Assembly: GCA_951813045.1 (NCBI GenBank)
Contig: CATOTF010000002.1
Span: 4,386,354-4,450,353, forward strand
Direction of reading: 5' to 3'
Source: an uncultured Rhizobiaceae bacterium
GTDB lineage: Bacteria; Pseudomonadota; Alphaproteobacteria; Rhizobiales; Rhizobiaceae
DNA: 64,000 nt
Shown here: positions 36,980 to 45,976 of the stretch, in pieces
Numbering within the stretch: the stretch's first letter is position 1
Layout: every line of letters starts with the position of its first letter
Program-made: the position numbers and the translations under genes
Notes under the pieces: generated by a model
What the model saw: only the letters and a program-made list of their open reading frames with translations
The model's database searches: none
What the model was told of the DNA's origin: nothing

Positions 36980-37047
36980 GATTCTCAGATTAAAGTGCCA
37001 AATTTTTTCGAAACGACCGCATTCTCACATTTATGTGCTAAGTGACA
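36980..37047 (-). repeat. Transposon right end with two repeated sites
   Basis: Read inward from the end: GCACATAAATGTGAGAAT (37020-37038 on the minus strand) and GCACTTTAATCTGAGAAT (36980-36998), matching the left-end sites in inverted orientation. Confidence 0.7.
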
Positions 37048-37167
37048 GGAGTTTCCTAAGTTGGAATTTGCCCCTGAAGAACCACGAACGATGCATGTTT
37101 AGCATTCGCGTGGATATTTAATGATGCGTGTCGTGTGCCTAGCACTCATGGCAGTTTAAGAGAACTA

Positions 37168-37196
37168 TTGACACGTACGGCGTTATACCGTACACA
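37168..37196 (+). promoter_or_regulatory. Toxin-antitoxin promoter with internal operator
   Basis: TTGACA and TACACA separated by 17 bases, ahead of AAGGAG and the ATG at 37217. Inside the spacer GTACGG (37175-37180) and CCGTAC (37188-37193) form a dyad that also touches the -10, the usual arrangement for autorepression by a toxin-antitoxin complex. Confidence 0.7.
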
Positions 37197-37216
37197 TAGA
37201 GGTTAAGGAGAATGAA

Positions 37217-37525
37217 ATGTTTGCGATTGAAACAGTCACCCCGACAGCGGGTAAGATGGAAGCGCGTAAAGAGTTGCGTATGCATCGTGCAGATGAAGAA
37301 CGTATTCGGGCTGCTGCTGCAGCAACCGGCCTACAAGAAGCTGACTTTATCCGTCAAGCTGCGCTTTTGCGTGTTCAAGAAATAGAGCAACGCGTTTCAT
37401 TGTCCGTTCTACCAGTAGAGGCGTTTGATGCGTTCAAGGGCGCAGTTGAATCTTCTGGCAAGGTCGTGCCTGGCTTGCGAAAAGCCGCAGAGGCATCGAA
37501 AGGCCTTCTCAAGGATGCCAGCTGA
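37217..37525 (+). CDS. DUF1778 (TacA-like) antitoxin
   Basis: 102 residues with a ribbon-helix-helix DNA-binding domain (about 19-56: R-M-H-R-A-D-E-E-R-I-R-A-A-A-A-A-T-G) typical of DUF1778, then a flexible tail that should wrap the toxin. Its stop overlaps the acetyltransferase start by 11 bp. It should bind the dyad in its own promoter. Confidence 0.85.
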   Translation: MFAIETVTPTAGKMEARKELRMHRADEERIRAAAAATGLQEADFIRQAALLRVQEIEQRVSLSVLPVEAFDAFKGAVESSGKVVPGLRKAAEASKGLLKDAS

Positions 37526-38225
37526 TGCAACCGCACCTGCCGCTAATCTAACACTCGCGACATTTAACAAAAAAGCTCATGACCGCAGCCAATTTAGTTG
37601 TGGTTTTGAGCCAATCGACAATTTTCTCAAATCGTCTCTGACAGACCAGATAAAAGCTGGGATGGTCACAGCGTGGATCGCTACTGCCGAAGACGATCCA
37701 GCTGTGCTCGGGTTCTATACGCTCGGCGCAATGGCTGTCCGATCCGAGTTCGGTCCTGCGAAATGGCAACGTGCCAGGGTTCCAGATGTGCCTGTTATCT
37801 ACATCCGCGCAGTCGCCGTTCGAAAGGATATTCAGGGGAAAGGCCTTGGCTCAGCTCTTGTTATCGACGCTATGAAACGGTGTGACGTCATCTCCGAGCA
37901 GATGGGTGCGGCCGCAATTGTATTGGATGTCCTGGAAGACGAGGCGTTTGAAAAAAGATGGGCATTCTATGCGGACCTCGGTTTTGAACCTCTAGGTGAT
38001 CCAGATAACAAACATCGTGTGTTTATCTCGATGGCCGATGTACGATCCACTCTCGGAGCGAAGGTGACGACGGAAAATGGACCAAGCAGACAGACTGGAA
38101 CACAGTCAACGTCTTCTCCGAAGCAACCGACCACGCGTTGGAGATCTTCCCGCGGGACAGACGACTCACTCGCAAAGAGGACGGCTTCAACACTGCCCAT
38201 CCATTCGCGCCACCGAAGATTGTGA
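37515..38225 (+). CDS. GNAT toxin (TacT-like) with foreign C-terminal extension
   Basis: 236 residues from the ATG at 37515 (the frame is open further upstream only as antitoxin shadow). Residues 1-183 form a complete GNAT domain: F-S-C-G-F-E-P-I-D-N-F-L near the start, acetyl-CoA loop Q-G-K-G-L-G, and F-Y-A-D-L-G-F late. TacT toxins acetylate aminoacyl-tRNA and stop translation. The last 50 or so residues are translated from the antisense of an scpB fragment, and the stop is supplied by the IS21 terminus, so the natural end was lost; activity is uncertain. Confidence 0.8.
   Translation: MPADATAPAANLTLATFNKKAHDRSQFSCGFEPIDNFLKSSLTDQIKAGMVTAWIATAEDDPAVLGFYTLGAMAVRSEFGPAKWQRARVPDVPVIYIRAVAVRKDIQGKGLGSALVIDAMKRCDVISEQMGAAAIVLDVLEDEAFEKRWAFYADLGFEPLGDPDNKHRVFISMADVRSTLGAKVTTENGPSRQTGTQSTSSPKQPTTRWRSSRGTDDSLAKRTASTLPIHSRHRRL
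38126..38220 (-). pseudogene. scpB fragment on the left side of IS21
   Basis: L-R-W-R-E-W-M-G-S-V-E-A-V-L-F-A-S ... L-Q-R-V-V-G. With 40689-40746 and one GAAGAT removed it gives a continuous ScpB N-terminus (...L-P-A-D-L-R-W-R-E-W-M). Similarity ends near 38126, where the sequence passes into the toxin gene. Confidence 0.8.
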
Positions 38226-38329
38226 ATCCCGGAGACAAAATGACCACAGAAATGGTTGGGTAATCTGACCGTCGCGGAGTAAAATTCCGCACTCTGACAC
38301 CTTGTGCTTGTGAGTATTAGGTGGGGAAG

Positions 38330-39829
38330 ATGTATTCTGTGGATTTGTATAGTCGGGTGCGTCGAGCGTGCCATGTGGATGGGAAGAACAATAGCGAGGT
38401 GGCCCGTTTGTTCGGGATTGATCGCAAAACCGTGGCGAAGATCCTGAAGCACTCGGTTCCGCCCGGTTATCAAAGAACGACCGCGCCTGTTCGCCCGAAG
38501 TTGGATCCGTTTGTTGGGATAATTGATCAGATCCTGAAAGACGACAAAAAGGTCATCAAAAAGCAACGGCACACAGCCAAGCGTATTCATGCGCGGTTAC
38601 GGGATGAGCACGGGTTCACTGGCGGGATCACCATTGTCACTGATTATGTGCGTGAGAAGCAAAGACGAACCCAGGAGGTGTTTGTTCCTCTGGTTCACGC
38701 GCCCGGCCATGCTCAGGTCGATTTTGGTGAGACGTTCGGCGTGATCGACGGTGTCGAACGCAAGCTGCATTACATCGCTATATCGTTGCCGCATTCGGAT
38801 GCGTTCTTCATGAAGGCGTATCCGGCGGAAACAACAGAAGCCTTCTGTGACGGTCACAATGCTGCGTTTGCTTTCTTCGGCGGTGTGCCGTTGTCGATGC
38901 TCTACGACAACACCGTGATTGCAGTTGCAAAGATCCTGGGCGGTGGCAAACGGATACGCACGAGAACTTTCTCAGAGCTACAATCGCACTATCTGTTTGA
39001 GGATAAGTTTGGTCGCCCTGGCAAAGGCAATGATAAAGGGAATGTCGAAGGCGTCATTGGTTACGGTCGCAGGAACTTTCTCATCCCAGCCCCACGGTTC
39101 GACAGCTTTGATGCCTTGAACGCCTGGTTGGAAGAATGCTGCCTGAAGCGTCAGGATGATGTTGTTCGCGGACATGGTGAGAGTATTGGTGAACGATTGC
39201 TGAGAGACCTGGACGCGCTGATGGCATTGCCCCCAACGCCATACGACGCGTGTGAAAAGTTTAGCACGCGGGCAACGTCAATCTCGATGATCCGCTACCG
39301 CAATAATGATTACTCCGTTCCTGTCGCCTTTGCCCATCATGAGGTTCAGGTTCGCGGTTACATCCATGAGGTTGTGATTGGCAGTGGAACCGAGATTATT
39401 GCCCGCCATCGTCGGTCTTATGAGAAGGCAGACATGATCTTCGACCCGCTTCACTATCTGCCCTTGCTGGAACAAAAGGTAGGTGCTCTCGATCAGGCGG
39501 CACCATTGCAAGGCTGGGGTTTACCCGATGCATTTGCGATCCTTCATCGTTTATTAGAAGCCCGCATGGGTAAGGCGGGAAAACGCGAGTATGTTCAGAT
39601 CCTGCGTCTGCTGGAAACTTTTGAGCTGGAGCACGTTCACGCCGCAATCCAACAAGCTTTGGATCTGGGTGCCATTGGCTATGATGCGATCAAGCACCTT
39701 ATTCTGTGCCGGATCGAGCGGCGACCGCCCAGGCTTGATCTCGACATCTACCCCTATTTGCCCAAAGCGGTGGTCGAGACGACAAAACCTGCCAGCTATG
39801 CCGTGCTGTTGTCGGAGGCGGCAGCATGA
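38330..39829 (+). CDS. istA: IS21 transposase IstA
   Basis: Same protein as at 12440. Confidence 0.92.
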   Translation: MYSVDLYSRVRRACHVDGKNNSEVARLFGIDRKTVAKILKHSVPPGYQRTTAPVRPKLDPFVGIIDQILKDDKKVIKKQRHTAKRIHARLRDEHGFTGGITIVTDYVREKQRRTQEVFVPLVHAPGHAQVDFGETFGVIDGVERKLHYIAISLPHSDAFFMKAYPAETTEAFCDGHNAAFAFFGGVPLSMLYDNTVIAVAKILGGGKRIRTRTFSELQSHYLFEDKFGRPGKGNDKGNVEGVIGYGRRNFLIPAPRFDSFDALNAWLEECCLKRQDDVVRGHGESIGERLLRDLDALMALPPTPYDACEKFSTRATSISMIRYRNNDYSVPVAFAHHEVQVRGYIHEVVIGSGTEIIARHRRSYEKADMIFDPLHYLPLLEQKVGALDQAAPLQGWGLPDAFAILHRLLEARMGKAGKREYVQILRLLETFELEHVHAAIQQALDLGAIGYDAIKHLILCRIERRPPRLDLDIYPYLPKAVVETTKPASYAVLLSEAAA

Positions 39830-40602
39830 ACGACACTGTTACCGATACACCGCAAGTTCTACTCAAACATCATCTGACCAAACTTCGGCTGCCAACCTTC
39901 CAGAGTGAATATACCAAACAGGCCCAACAATGTGCCGCTGAGAATAAGGATCATGTCCAATATCTCCTGCGGTTATGTGAGTTGGAGCTGATTGAACGTG
40001 AGCGCCGAATGGTGGAGCGACGCATCAAAGCTGCGAAGTTCCCGGCAACCAAGAGCCTCGACAGCTTTGACTTCAAAACGATCCCGTCAGTGAACAAGGT
40101 GCTCGTGATGGAACTGGCCCGTTGCGAGTACGCTGCGAAACGCCAAAACATCATCGCGTTAGGACCAAGTGGAACCGGCAAAACCCATGTTGCCCTCGGC
40201 CTTGGACTGGCTGCCTGCCAAAAGGGGATGAAAGTCCGCTTCACCACGGCTGCTGCACTGGTTCATGAGATGATCGAGGCCGTTGATGAACGTCGCTTGC
40301 AACGGCATCAAAAACAACTGGCAGCTCAAGACCTGCTGATCATTGACGAACTGGGCTTCGTCCCTCTCTCCAAAACCGGGGCGGAGTTGCTGTTCGAAGT
40401 AATCAGCCAACGGTATGAACGCGGTTCCATCATCATCACATCCAATCTACCATTCGACGAATGGACAGAGGTCTTCGGATCAGAACGCCTAACGGGCGCA
40501 ATACTCGACCGGCTGACACACCACGTCCACATCCTGGAGATGAATGGTGAAAGCTACAGGTTGCACCAGAGCCGAAAACAAAAATCTGTTCAAATCAACT
40601 GA
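39826..40602 (+). CDS. istB: IS21 helper ATPase IstB
   Basis: Same protein as at 13936. Confidence 0.92.
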   Translation: MNDTVTDTPQVLLKHHLTKLRLPTFQSEYTKQAQQCAAENKDHVQYLLRLCELELIERERRMVERRIKAAKFPATKSLDSFDFKTIPSVNKVLVMELARCEYAAKRQNIIALGPSGTGKTHVALGLGLAACQKGMKVRFTTAAALVHEMIEAVDERRLQRHQKQLAAQDLLIIDELGFVPLSKTGAELLFEVISQRYERGSIIITSNLPFDEWTEVFGSERLTGAILDRLTHHVHILEMNGESYRLHQSRKQKSVQIN

Positions 40603-40688
40603 CACTAAACCAGATCAAAAACACAAACGTCCCAAAATCTGGCCAATTTTACTCCGGGATCAAGACCCATTTTAGGCTGGGATTGACA

Positions 40689-40746
40689 GAAGATCGGCGG
40701 GAAGGTCCTCCATTTCGAGATCAAGTAGTGGTGCGTGATCAGTCAT
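40689..40746 (-). pseudogene. scpB first codons, right side of IS21
   Basis: Pairs with 38126-38220 across the IS21; see that entry for the rejoined frame. Confidence 0.8.
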
Positions 40747-40748
40747 TG

Positions 40749-40982
40749 TCACACCCAGTACAATCGGAATTTGGATCGGCCGGTCAGTTCATGAACGACA
40801 CGCAGTTCAACAAGGCGATCACAAAGACGTCGTGCTGCACGCGGGGTCATTTCTAAACTGGTGCCGCGCGCAGTCGGCGACAGCATGGTTGAGGGCAGTA
40901 TTGCGTCTTCAGTTTGAAACAGCTCAACTGCTGCATTTGCTCCTTTCGCGCGCAGCTTGCCGCAACAGGCGCGCAAGGTCAT
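40749..40982 (-). pseudogene. DUF1403 C-terminal fragment
   Basis: Second copy of 14859-15092, including the frameshifted 5' edge. Confidence 0.65.
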
Positions 40983-41154
40983 AGGATAAACGCAAAGAAC
41001 AAAAGTGGCAGACTTTCCGTCCGCCGCGGCAAAACTAAATCGCCGCTACAGTGGTCTTATTTGCCACCGCCGTACTCATAGTGATTTGCCCATGATAAGC
41101 CTCCTCACAGACGTGAATCACAATACAATCCAAAATAAAACTCATTGAATCAGG

Positions 41155-41781
41155 TCAAGGGTGGGACGCACTAGTAAAGGCATGATGTTTCTTGTAGTCA
41201 TCAAACCCCCGTACCATTATAGCCTCTGTTGCAATTGACATTCGCATGGTTGGCTGGCTGTCCGAAAATTTTTCAACGATCCCATTCTTTACAAGTTGAA
41301 AGAAATGGCAAAGCATAAATATCTCGTTTTCATAATGTCGCCTGGCAAATGTTGCTATATCATCTTCCGGAAACACGGGGGTTTTCAAATGGGAAATTAT
41401 GACACCGGCGTCGGGTTCTTCGTTAATTTTATGTAGGGTGTTCCCGATTGGCTTGTTATTTAGGATAGCCCATTTAAACGAATCTAATCCGCGAACTGCC
41501 GGAATTAACCCTGAATGGACATTATAAATTTTTGCCGAGTTCGCAAATTCTTTATCGATTAGGTTTGAACCGCAAACCAGGAAATATTTATATTGATCGA
41601 CAACCGCTTTCCAATCGTCATATTTGTAAATTTTCGATTTAAAGGCCTCTGCCAATGACTGAACGGACGGTCCTTCAAATTGAAATGGGCGGTGACGCAC
41701 AAGAACTTCCCGTTCTTGCCTCTTTACAAAAGGCATGGTGAGAAAATCGATATTTAACTTTTCTCCGTATCGATTTTTCAA
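41155..41781 (-). CDS. Formyltransferase-fold protein, start uncertain
   Basis: Second copy of 15265-15891 with the same missing start codon and A8 run (upstream homology to 41841). Confidence 0.65.
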   Translation of the reverse strand: MKNRYGEKLNIDFLTMPFVKRQEREVLVRHRPFQFEGPSVQSLAEAFKSKIYKYDDWKAVVDQYKYFLVCGSNLIDKEFANSAKIYNVHSGLIPAVRGLDSFKWAILNNKPIGNTLHKINEEPDAGVIISHLKTPVFPEDDIATFARRHYENEIFMLCHFFQLVKNGIVEKFSDSQPTMRMSIATEAIMVRGFDDYKKHHAFTSASHP

Positions 41782-41844
41782 ACCAAATACAAATTGTGCC
41801 GTCTTAAGGTGTGGTGATTCATAAGTAAGAATGCATAGTTTTTT

Positions 41845-42228
41845 TTAATTTCTTGTTTTTCCTTCTAAATATTCTGTCACAAGTATCGACCGTTCAATTG
41901 AGTAGTCGAGTGCTGTTTTGCCATACTTATCTTTTTGATCGATTTTTGCACCGTATGATATTAGTAAGTTCATAAGATTAATTGAACCACTGGCAAACGC
42001 ATGGGTTTTGGCAAACATCAACGGTGTAGTGCCGTTACTATTTGCCAGATTGGGACTGGCTCCGCTTTCCAAGAGTAATCTTACGATCTCAAGTTTACCT
42101 CGCCGACACGCCTCAATTAAAACGGTTTGTCCCAATTCATTCTTAATATTTGGATCAGCGCCGGATTCAAGCAGCTCTCGAATTGTTCTATCATCTCCGG
42201 CGATCAAGGTTTCCACTAAACTTTTCAT
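41845..42228 (-). CDS. Ankyrin-repeat protein
   Basis: Second copy of 15955-16338. Confidence 0.75.
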   Translation of the reverse strand: MKSLVETLIAGDDRTIRELLESGADPNIKNELGQTVLIEACRRGKLEIVRLLLESGASPNLANSNGTTPLMFAKTHAFASGSINLMNLLISYGAKIDQKDKYGKTALDYSIERSILVTEYLEGKTRN

Positions 42229-42426
42229 AGACTCCCTATCACTCGCGTAATATTCGAATTTACTCAATTTTGGTATTGGTATAAACGCACCTTCGCGTGG
42301 CTTGAAAGATGCAGAATGTTTGCAAAGCGTTAAGACATAACACTGTCTATATCTAAGTACAGCCCACAATTGCTGCAATCAGGGCACGAAACCAGCTTCT
42401 GTCGTAAAACAAATGAAATCAATGGT

Positions 42427-42725
42427 TTAATTTTGAGTCTTACTCCCGATAAACGCCGTATTTTTCGCCACGTTCTTGGATATCATTTTGATTGCGGCAC
42501 TTAGTTTTCTAACTTCATCGATCTCTGTTATATTAAGCAAGAATTTGGAACCACGGTTCGGATAGAAGAGTACAGCCTCAATATTGAGAAAATTTTCATT
42601 GTCAATATATGTAACTAGATTGCTGATAAAATCACGATTTATAACAAACTCATTACCATTTTCTGAAAGATATAAATGAAAATTTTCATTTTTTATTGTC
42701 AGGTAATTTTGAACAATTCGACCTA
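42427..42725 (-). pseudogene. C-terminal half of the IS5-split gene
   Basis: Second copy of 16537-16835. Its N-terminal half has no counterpart in this unit, so the gene cannot be restored here. Confidence 0.75.
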
Positions 42726-43564
42726 GGTCTTGTTGACAAACTGGATTCCCAAATCGCCTGAAATCTGATTCAAGCTTCCTTTTGAGGAGGCTGTTGTGGC
42801 TCGATTGTTGATGGAAAACGCCGAATGGGCGTTCTTTGAACCGTTTCTGATTGGAATTCGCGGACGTGGTGGGCGTCCGGCAACGGATCATCGATTGATC
42901 CTGGATGGGGTGTTCTGGATTGCACGCACCGGCGCACCTTGGCGTGACCTGCCTGAAGAGTTTGGCAAATGGTCGAGCGTTTACAGGCAGTTTCGCCGGT
43001 GGACGCTGTCAGGGTTGTGGGAGATGATCCTTGAAGCGCTGAATGAAAGCGGCATCATGCCAGATCAGGTTCAGATGATCGACAGCACTGTGATCCAGGC
43101 GCATCATTTGGCAGCAGGCGCAAAAGGGGGACTCAAAAACAAGGTTTTGGCCGCTCAAAAGGTGGCTTTACGACCAAGATCCACCTCATCACCAATGCGC
43201 ATGGCCTCCCTGTCAGAGCAGAGATAACCGGCGGCGAAGTCTCTGACTTCAAGGGATTTGACGCCTTGGTCGATGATGATTTACCCAACGCCAAAGTGTT
43301 TCTCGCTGATCGTGGCTACGACAGCGATCACATCCGCAGAACCATCGCTGAACGTGGCGGTACGCCAGTCATTCCCGGCAAAGCCAATCGCAAAGTCCCA
43401 ATCCAGGTAGATGCAATCACCCATGCCCTGAGAAACCAGGTCGAGCGGTGCTTCAACAAACTCAAATGCTCACGCCGTCTGGCCACCCGGTACGACAAAA
43501 CCGCAGCAAGCTATCTCGGATTCATTCAAATGGTAGCCGCGCGTCTCTGGATCAGAAGTTTGTC
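42726..43564 (+). mobile_element. IS5-family element lacking its right end
   Basis: Copy of 16836-17683 that stops at 43564, nine bases short of the last terminal base inside its right inverted repeat. IS3 element A starts at the next base. Confidence 0.88.
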
Positions 43565-43586
43565 TGTTCGTAGTCAGGGTATTTGA
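42796..43586 (+). CDS. IS5-family transposase, altered C-terminus
   Basis: As at 16906, but the second frame now ends in IS3 sequence (R-S-L-S-V-R-S-Q-G-I). The element has no right end, so it is immobile. Confidence 0.75.
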
Positions 43587-43637
43587 GACAGATGGTGGTC
43601 TGATTTAAGAGAGACTCTAGCTCATCTGTTGTTTGTA

Positions 43638-44618
43638 TTATGCGGCTTGTTTGCGGTGTTGCAAGCGCCGCGTTTCGATGGTTTTTTGTTTGATCCTTTC
43701 TCTTCGCTTCAATATCTCATTTTTGCGCCCGAAGTAGACGTCCGCAGGCGTGAGATTACTCAGGCTCTCGTGGTATCTGTGATGATTATAATGTTCGATG
43801 AAAGCTTCGATCTGCCGGTTTAAGTCACTTGGTATGAAGTAGTGTTCCAGCAAGATGCGGTTCTTCAGGGTTTGATGCCAGCGTTCAATCTTGCCTTGGG
43901 TTTGCGGGTGATAAGGCGCACCGCGAACATGACCCATGCCTTTGCCATCCAACCACTCTGCCAGATCACTGGATATGTAGCAGGGGCCATTATCAGATAG
44001 TAGCCGGGGTTTATGCGCAACGTTGGCCCTGTCGCAGCCTGAGGCCTGAAGCGCCATTTCCAATGTATCGGTCACATCCGATGTGTTCATGGTGGTACAC
44101 AGCTTCCAGGCAATGATGTATCGCGAATAATCATCAAGGATCGTACTGAGATAGAACCAACCCCAGCCAATGACCTTCAGATAGGTGAAGTCTGTTTGCC
44201 ACAGCTGGTTGATGGCTGTGGTCTTGTCGCGGAACTCACTGGCAGCTTTCATGACGATAAATGCCGGGCTGGTGATCAGGTCCAGGGCCTTGAGCAGTCG
44301 GTACACTGAGCTTTCCGATACAAAATAGGCCTTCGTGTCTGTGAATGTCACAGCCAGTTCACGAGGAGACAGTTCCGGTTGATCAAGGGCCAGATCAATG
44401 ATCTGTGCCCGTATATTTTCTGGCACGCGGTTCCAGGCTCTGTTGGGACCAGAACGTTTGTCTTCCAATCCTGTCTCACCCAATCGCTGATACAAATCAT
44501 ACCAGCGATAAAAAGTTGGCCGTGAGACGCCAAGCTTATCAAGTGTCACCTTGGCTGGCAGATGTGATTGTTCAACAATTCGGATGATTTCCAGTTTCTC
44601 AGATGCTGGGTATCTCAT
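43638..44618 (-). CDS. IS3-family transposase OrfB (element A)
   Basis: 326 residues: N-terminal helix-turn-helix (L-D-K-L-G-V-S-R-P-T-F-Y-R-W), then the rve core with D (Q-T-D-F-T-Y), D (L-S-D-N-G-P) and E (Q-G-K-I-E-R-W). ATG overlaps the OrfA stop by 4 bp. Parent sequence for the remnants at 10128, 11082, 28724 and 52389. Confidence 0.92.
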   Translation of the reverse strand: MRYPASEKLEIIRIVEQSHLPAKVTLDKLGVSRPTFYRWYDLYQRLGETGLEDKRSGPNRAWNRVPENIRAQIIDLALDQPELSPRELAVTFTDTKAYFVSESSVYRLLKALDLITSPAFIVMKAASEFRDKTTAINQLWQTDFTYLKVIGWGWFYLSTILDDYSRYIIAWKLCTTMNTSDVTDTLEMALQASGCDRANVAHKPRLLSDNGPCYISSDLAEWLDGKGMGHVRGAPYHPQTQGKIERWHQTLKNRILLEHYFIPSDLNRQIEAFIEHYNHHRYHESLSNLTPADVYFGRKNEILKRRERIKQKTIETRRLQHRKQAA

Positions 44619-44989
44619 TCGATATCCTCCCCATCCGCGATCATGCTTTTTTTAAGAAGACGGTTTTCCAGCGTGAGATCTGCCACGCATTCCTTCAGAT
44701 CACGGGCTTCACGGCGCAGACCTTTGACCTCATCGGTGGAAGCCTCACGCACTATATCGCCTGACAGACGCTTTTTACCGGCCTCCATAAACTCCTTCGA
44801 CCATTTGTAGTACATGCTTTCAGCAAGACCTTCACGGCGGCACAGTTCAGCTATGCTGTCTTCACCGCGCAAGCCATCAAGCACAATGCGGATCTTTTCC
44901 TCCGCACTATACTGACGGCGGGTCTTGCGTTTGATGGTTCGGATCAATTTCTCTGAACCTGATCCTTGGGTTCCTGATTTATGTCTCAT
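44615..44989 (-). CDS. IS3-family transposase OrfA (element A)
   Basis: 124 residues, same protein and start choice as at 11166. Confidence 0.88.
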   Translation of the reverse strand: MRHKSGTQGSGSEKLIRTIKRKTRRQYSAEEKIRIVLDGLRGEDSIAELCRREGLAESMYYKWSKEFMEAGKKRLSGDIVREASTDEVKGLRREARDLKECVADLTLENRLLKKSMIADGEDIE

Positions 44990-45073
44990 CTTCGCTCCAT
45001 AAGGGCTACGATGAACCAAAATCATCTCTTAAGAAAAATCAAACCTCTGTCTCATGAATGCTGACGGGGAACA

Positions 45074-45976
45074 GGCCTCCCCTATGAAGTGGCGCTCCAG
45101 TTTTACGATACGGTTTTTCCAAAACCGGCTTCTTGGCTTATCTCGTTCGGACTCGAGCTCATGCGAATCATATACGAACTGATAATTGTCATGCCGCTTT
45201 AACAGCGAGGCTACCGGCAGATTTATGAGGTCATTGGCGTGGATGATATCTGGATCAAACTCAAGGATTGCGCTGCGCTGGTTCCGATAAAGACGAGCCG
45301 CCCGTATTTGCACACGTGCGCAATAAAAGCTGTCGCTATCGTAATTAATAATGGCATTGAAGAAGCGAACAATTAGTCTCTTCTTCTTCGCTGTTGGCGT
45401 TTTTGGATACCACGCGTTTACAATCGGGCTGGGAATGGAGAACGCTTTTTCAGGCATTCGCTGAATAAGGGTCCGGTCTGCCGCGCGCCACAATATGACG
45501 GGCAATAAAAAGGGTGATAGAATCAATGCTATCATTATCACAGTTACGGCTTTGAGGCGTCGCTTCACTCTGTGCCGCCAGCCTTTCAATTTTTTCAATG
45601 GCAGTTGATTGACACGAAATCGTTTCTGAAATTCTCTTCTGGCAAAAAGAGCTAGAATAATTATCAAAAATTTGAGAATTCCCTTTATCTTCGTGTAAAA
45701 ATCGAAGGGCATTTCGAGAAAGGAGGAATAAATATCTTTGGCGAGTTCTCGCTTGCCAACCATAGATTTAAGTGTGGTTGTGGTGCTTCTAACGTATCGT
45801 ACCCCATTGTTCACTGTGTCATTTGGAACGTCTTTCGCTTCACGGCAAAAAACCCGAACCTCGGCTCCTCGTTTGACAAGGCTTTCTGAAATTTTGATAA
45901 CGCGGGTATCGGCAATACATCTGTTATCGACGAGAACTGCTATTTTTTGGCCGGAAAGTTTATCAGTCTTGGTCAA
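45074..45976 (-). pseudogene. GT4-like glycosyltransferase, C-terminal domain deleted
   Basis: First 301 codons of the gene at 20689-22311, ending inside F-I-G-E-A. The frame runs on 15 codons into IS3 (stop 45029). The donor-binding GT4 domain is gone, so it is inactive. Confidence 0.88.

Larger units (their letters stand above)
33454..37047 (+). mobile_element. Compact TniABQ transposon (Tn5053/Tn7-like)
   Basis: 3594 bp bounded by TGTCACTTAGC and its inverted copy GCTAAGTGACA. It encodes only a DDE transposase, an AAA+ regulator (frameshifted) and a TniQ protein; no resolvase, effector or cargo gene. Both ends carry repeated binding-site-like sequences, four on the left and two on the right. 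No 5-bp target duplication (CCCAG against GGAGT), so the flanks were rearranged or deleted. Confidence 0.85.
12331..38220. repeat. Tandem array, unit 1 (25,890 bp)
   Basis: First unit of a direct repeat. Shared blocks with unit 2: 12331-17674 = 38221-43564 (offset 25890), 21409-29375 = 45074-53040 (offset 23665), and 30288-38220 = 53041-60973 (offset 22753). Unit-1-only DNA is 17675-21408 and 29376-30287. The blocks look identical wherever compared and share every frame boundary. Confidence 0.93.
38221..40688 (+). mobile_element. IS21-family element, copy 3, with intact target duplication
   Basis: 2468 bp flanked on both sides by GAAGAT, a 6-bp duplication, inside an scpB gene. This is the arrangement of an original insertion. 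Confidence 0.94.
43565..45073 (-). mobile_element. IS3-family element A, intact
   Basis: 1509 bp. Ends TGTTCGTAGTCAG (left) and TGTTCCCCGTCAG (right, reverse complement), both followed by a T-GAGACAGA block. OrfA and OrfB complete. No target duplication: the left flank is truncated IS5 and the right flank a truncated glycosyltransferase, as expected after an adjacent deletion. Confidence 0.9.

Noticed and set aside
37425..37514. Longer acetyltransferase start (266 residues)
   Set aside because: The extra residues overlap the antitoxin gene in another frame; TacT-like proteins start close to the ATG at 37515.
37967..38590. 207-residue minus-strand ORF
   Set aside because: A composite of istA antisense, an scpB fragment and toxin antisense; not a gene.
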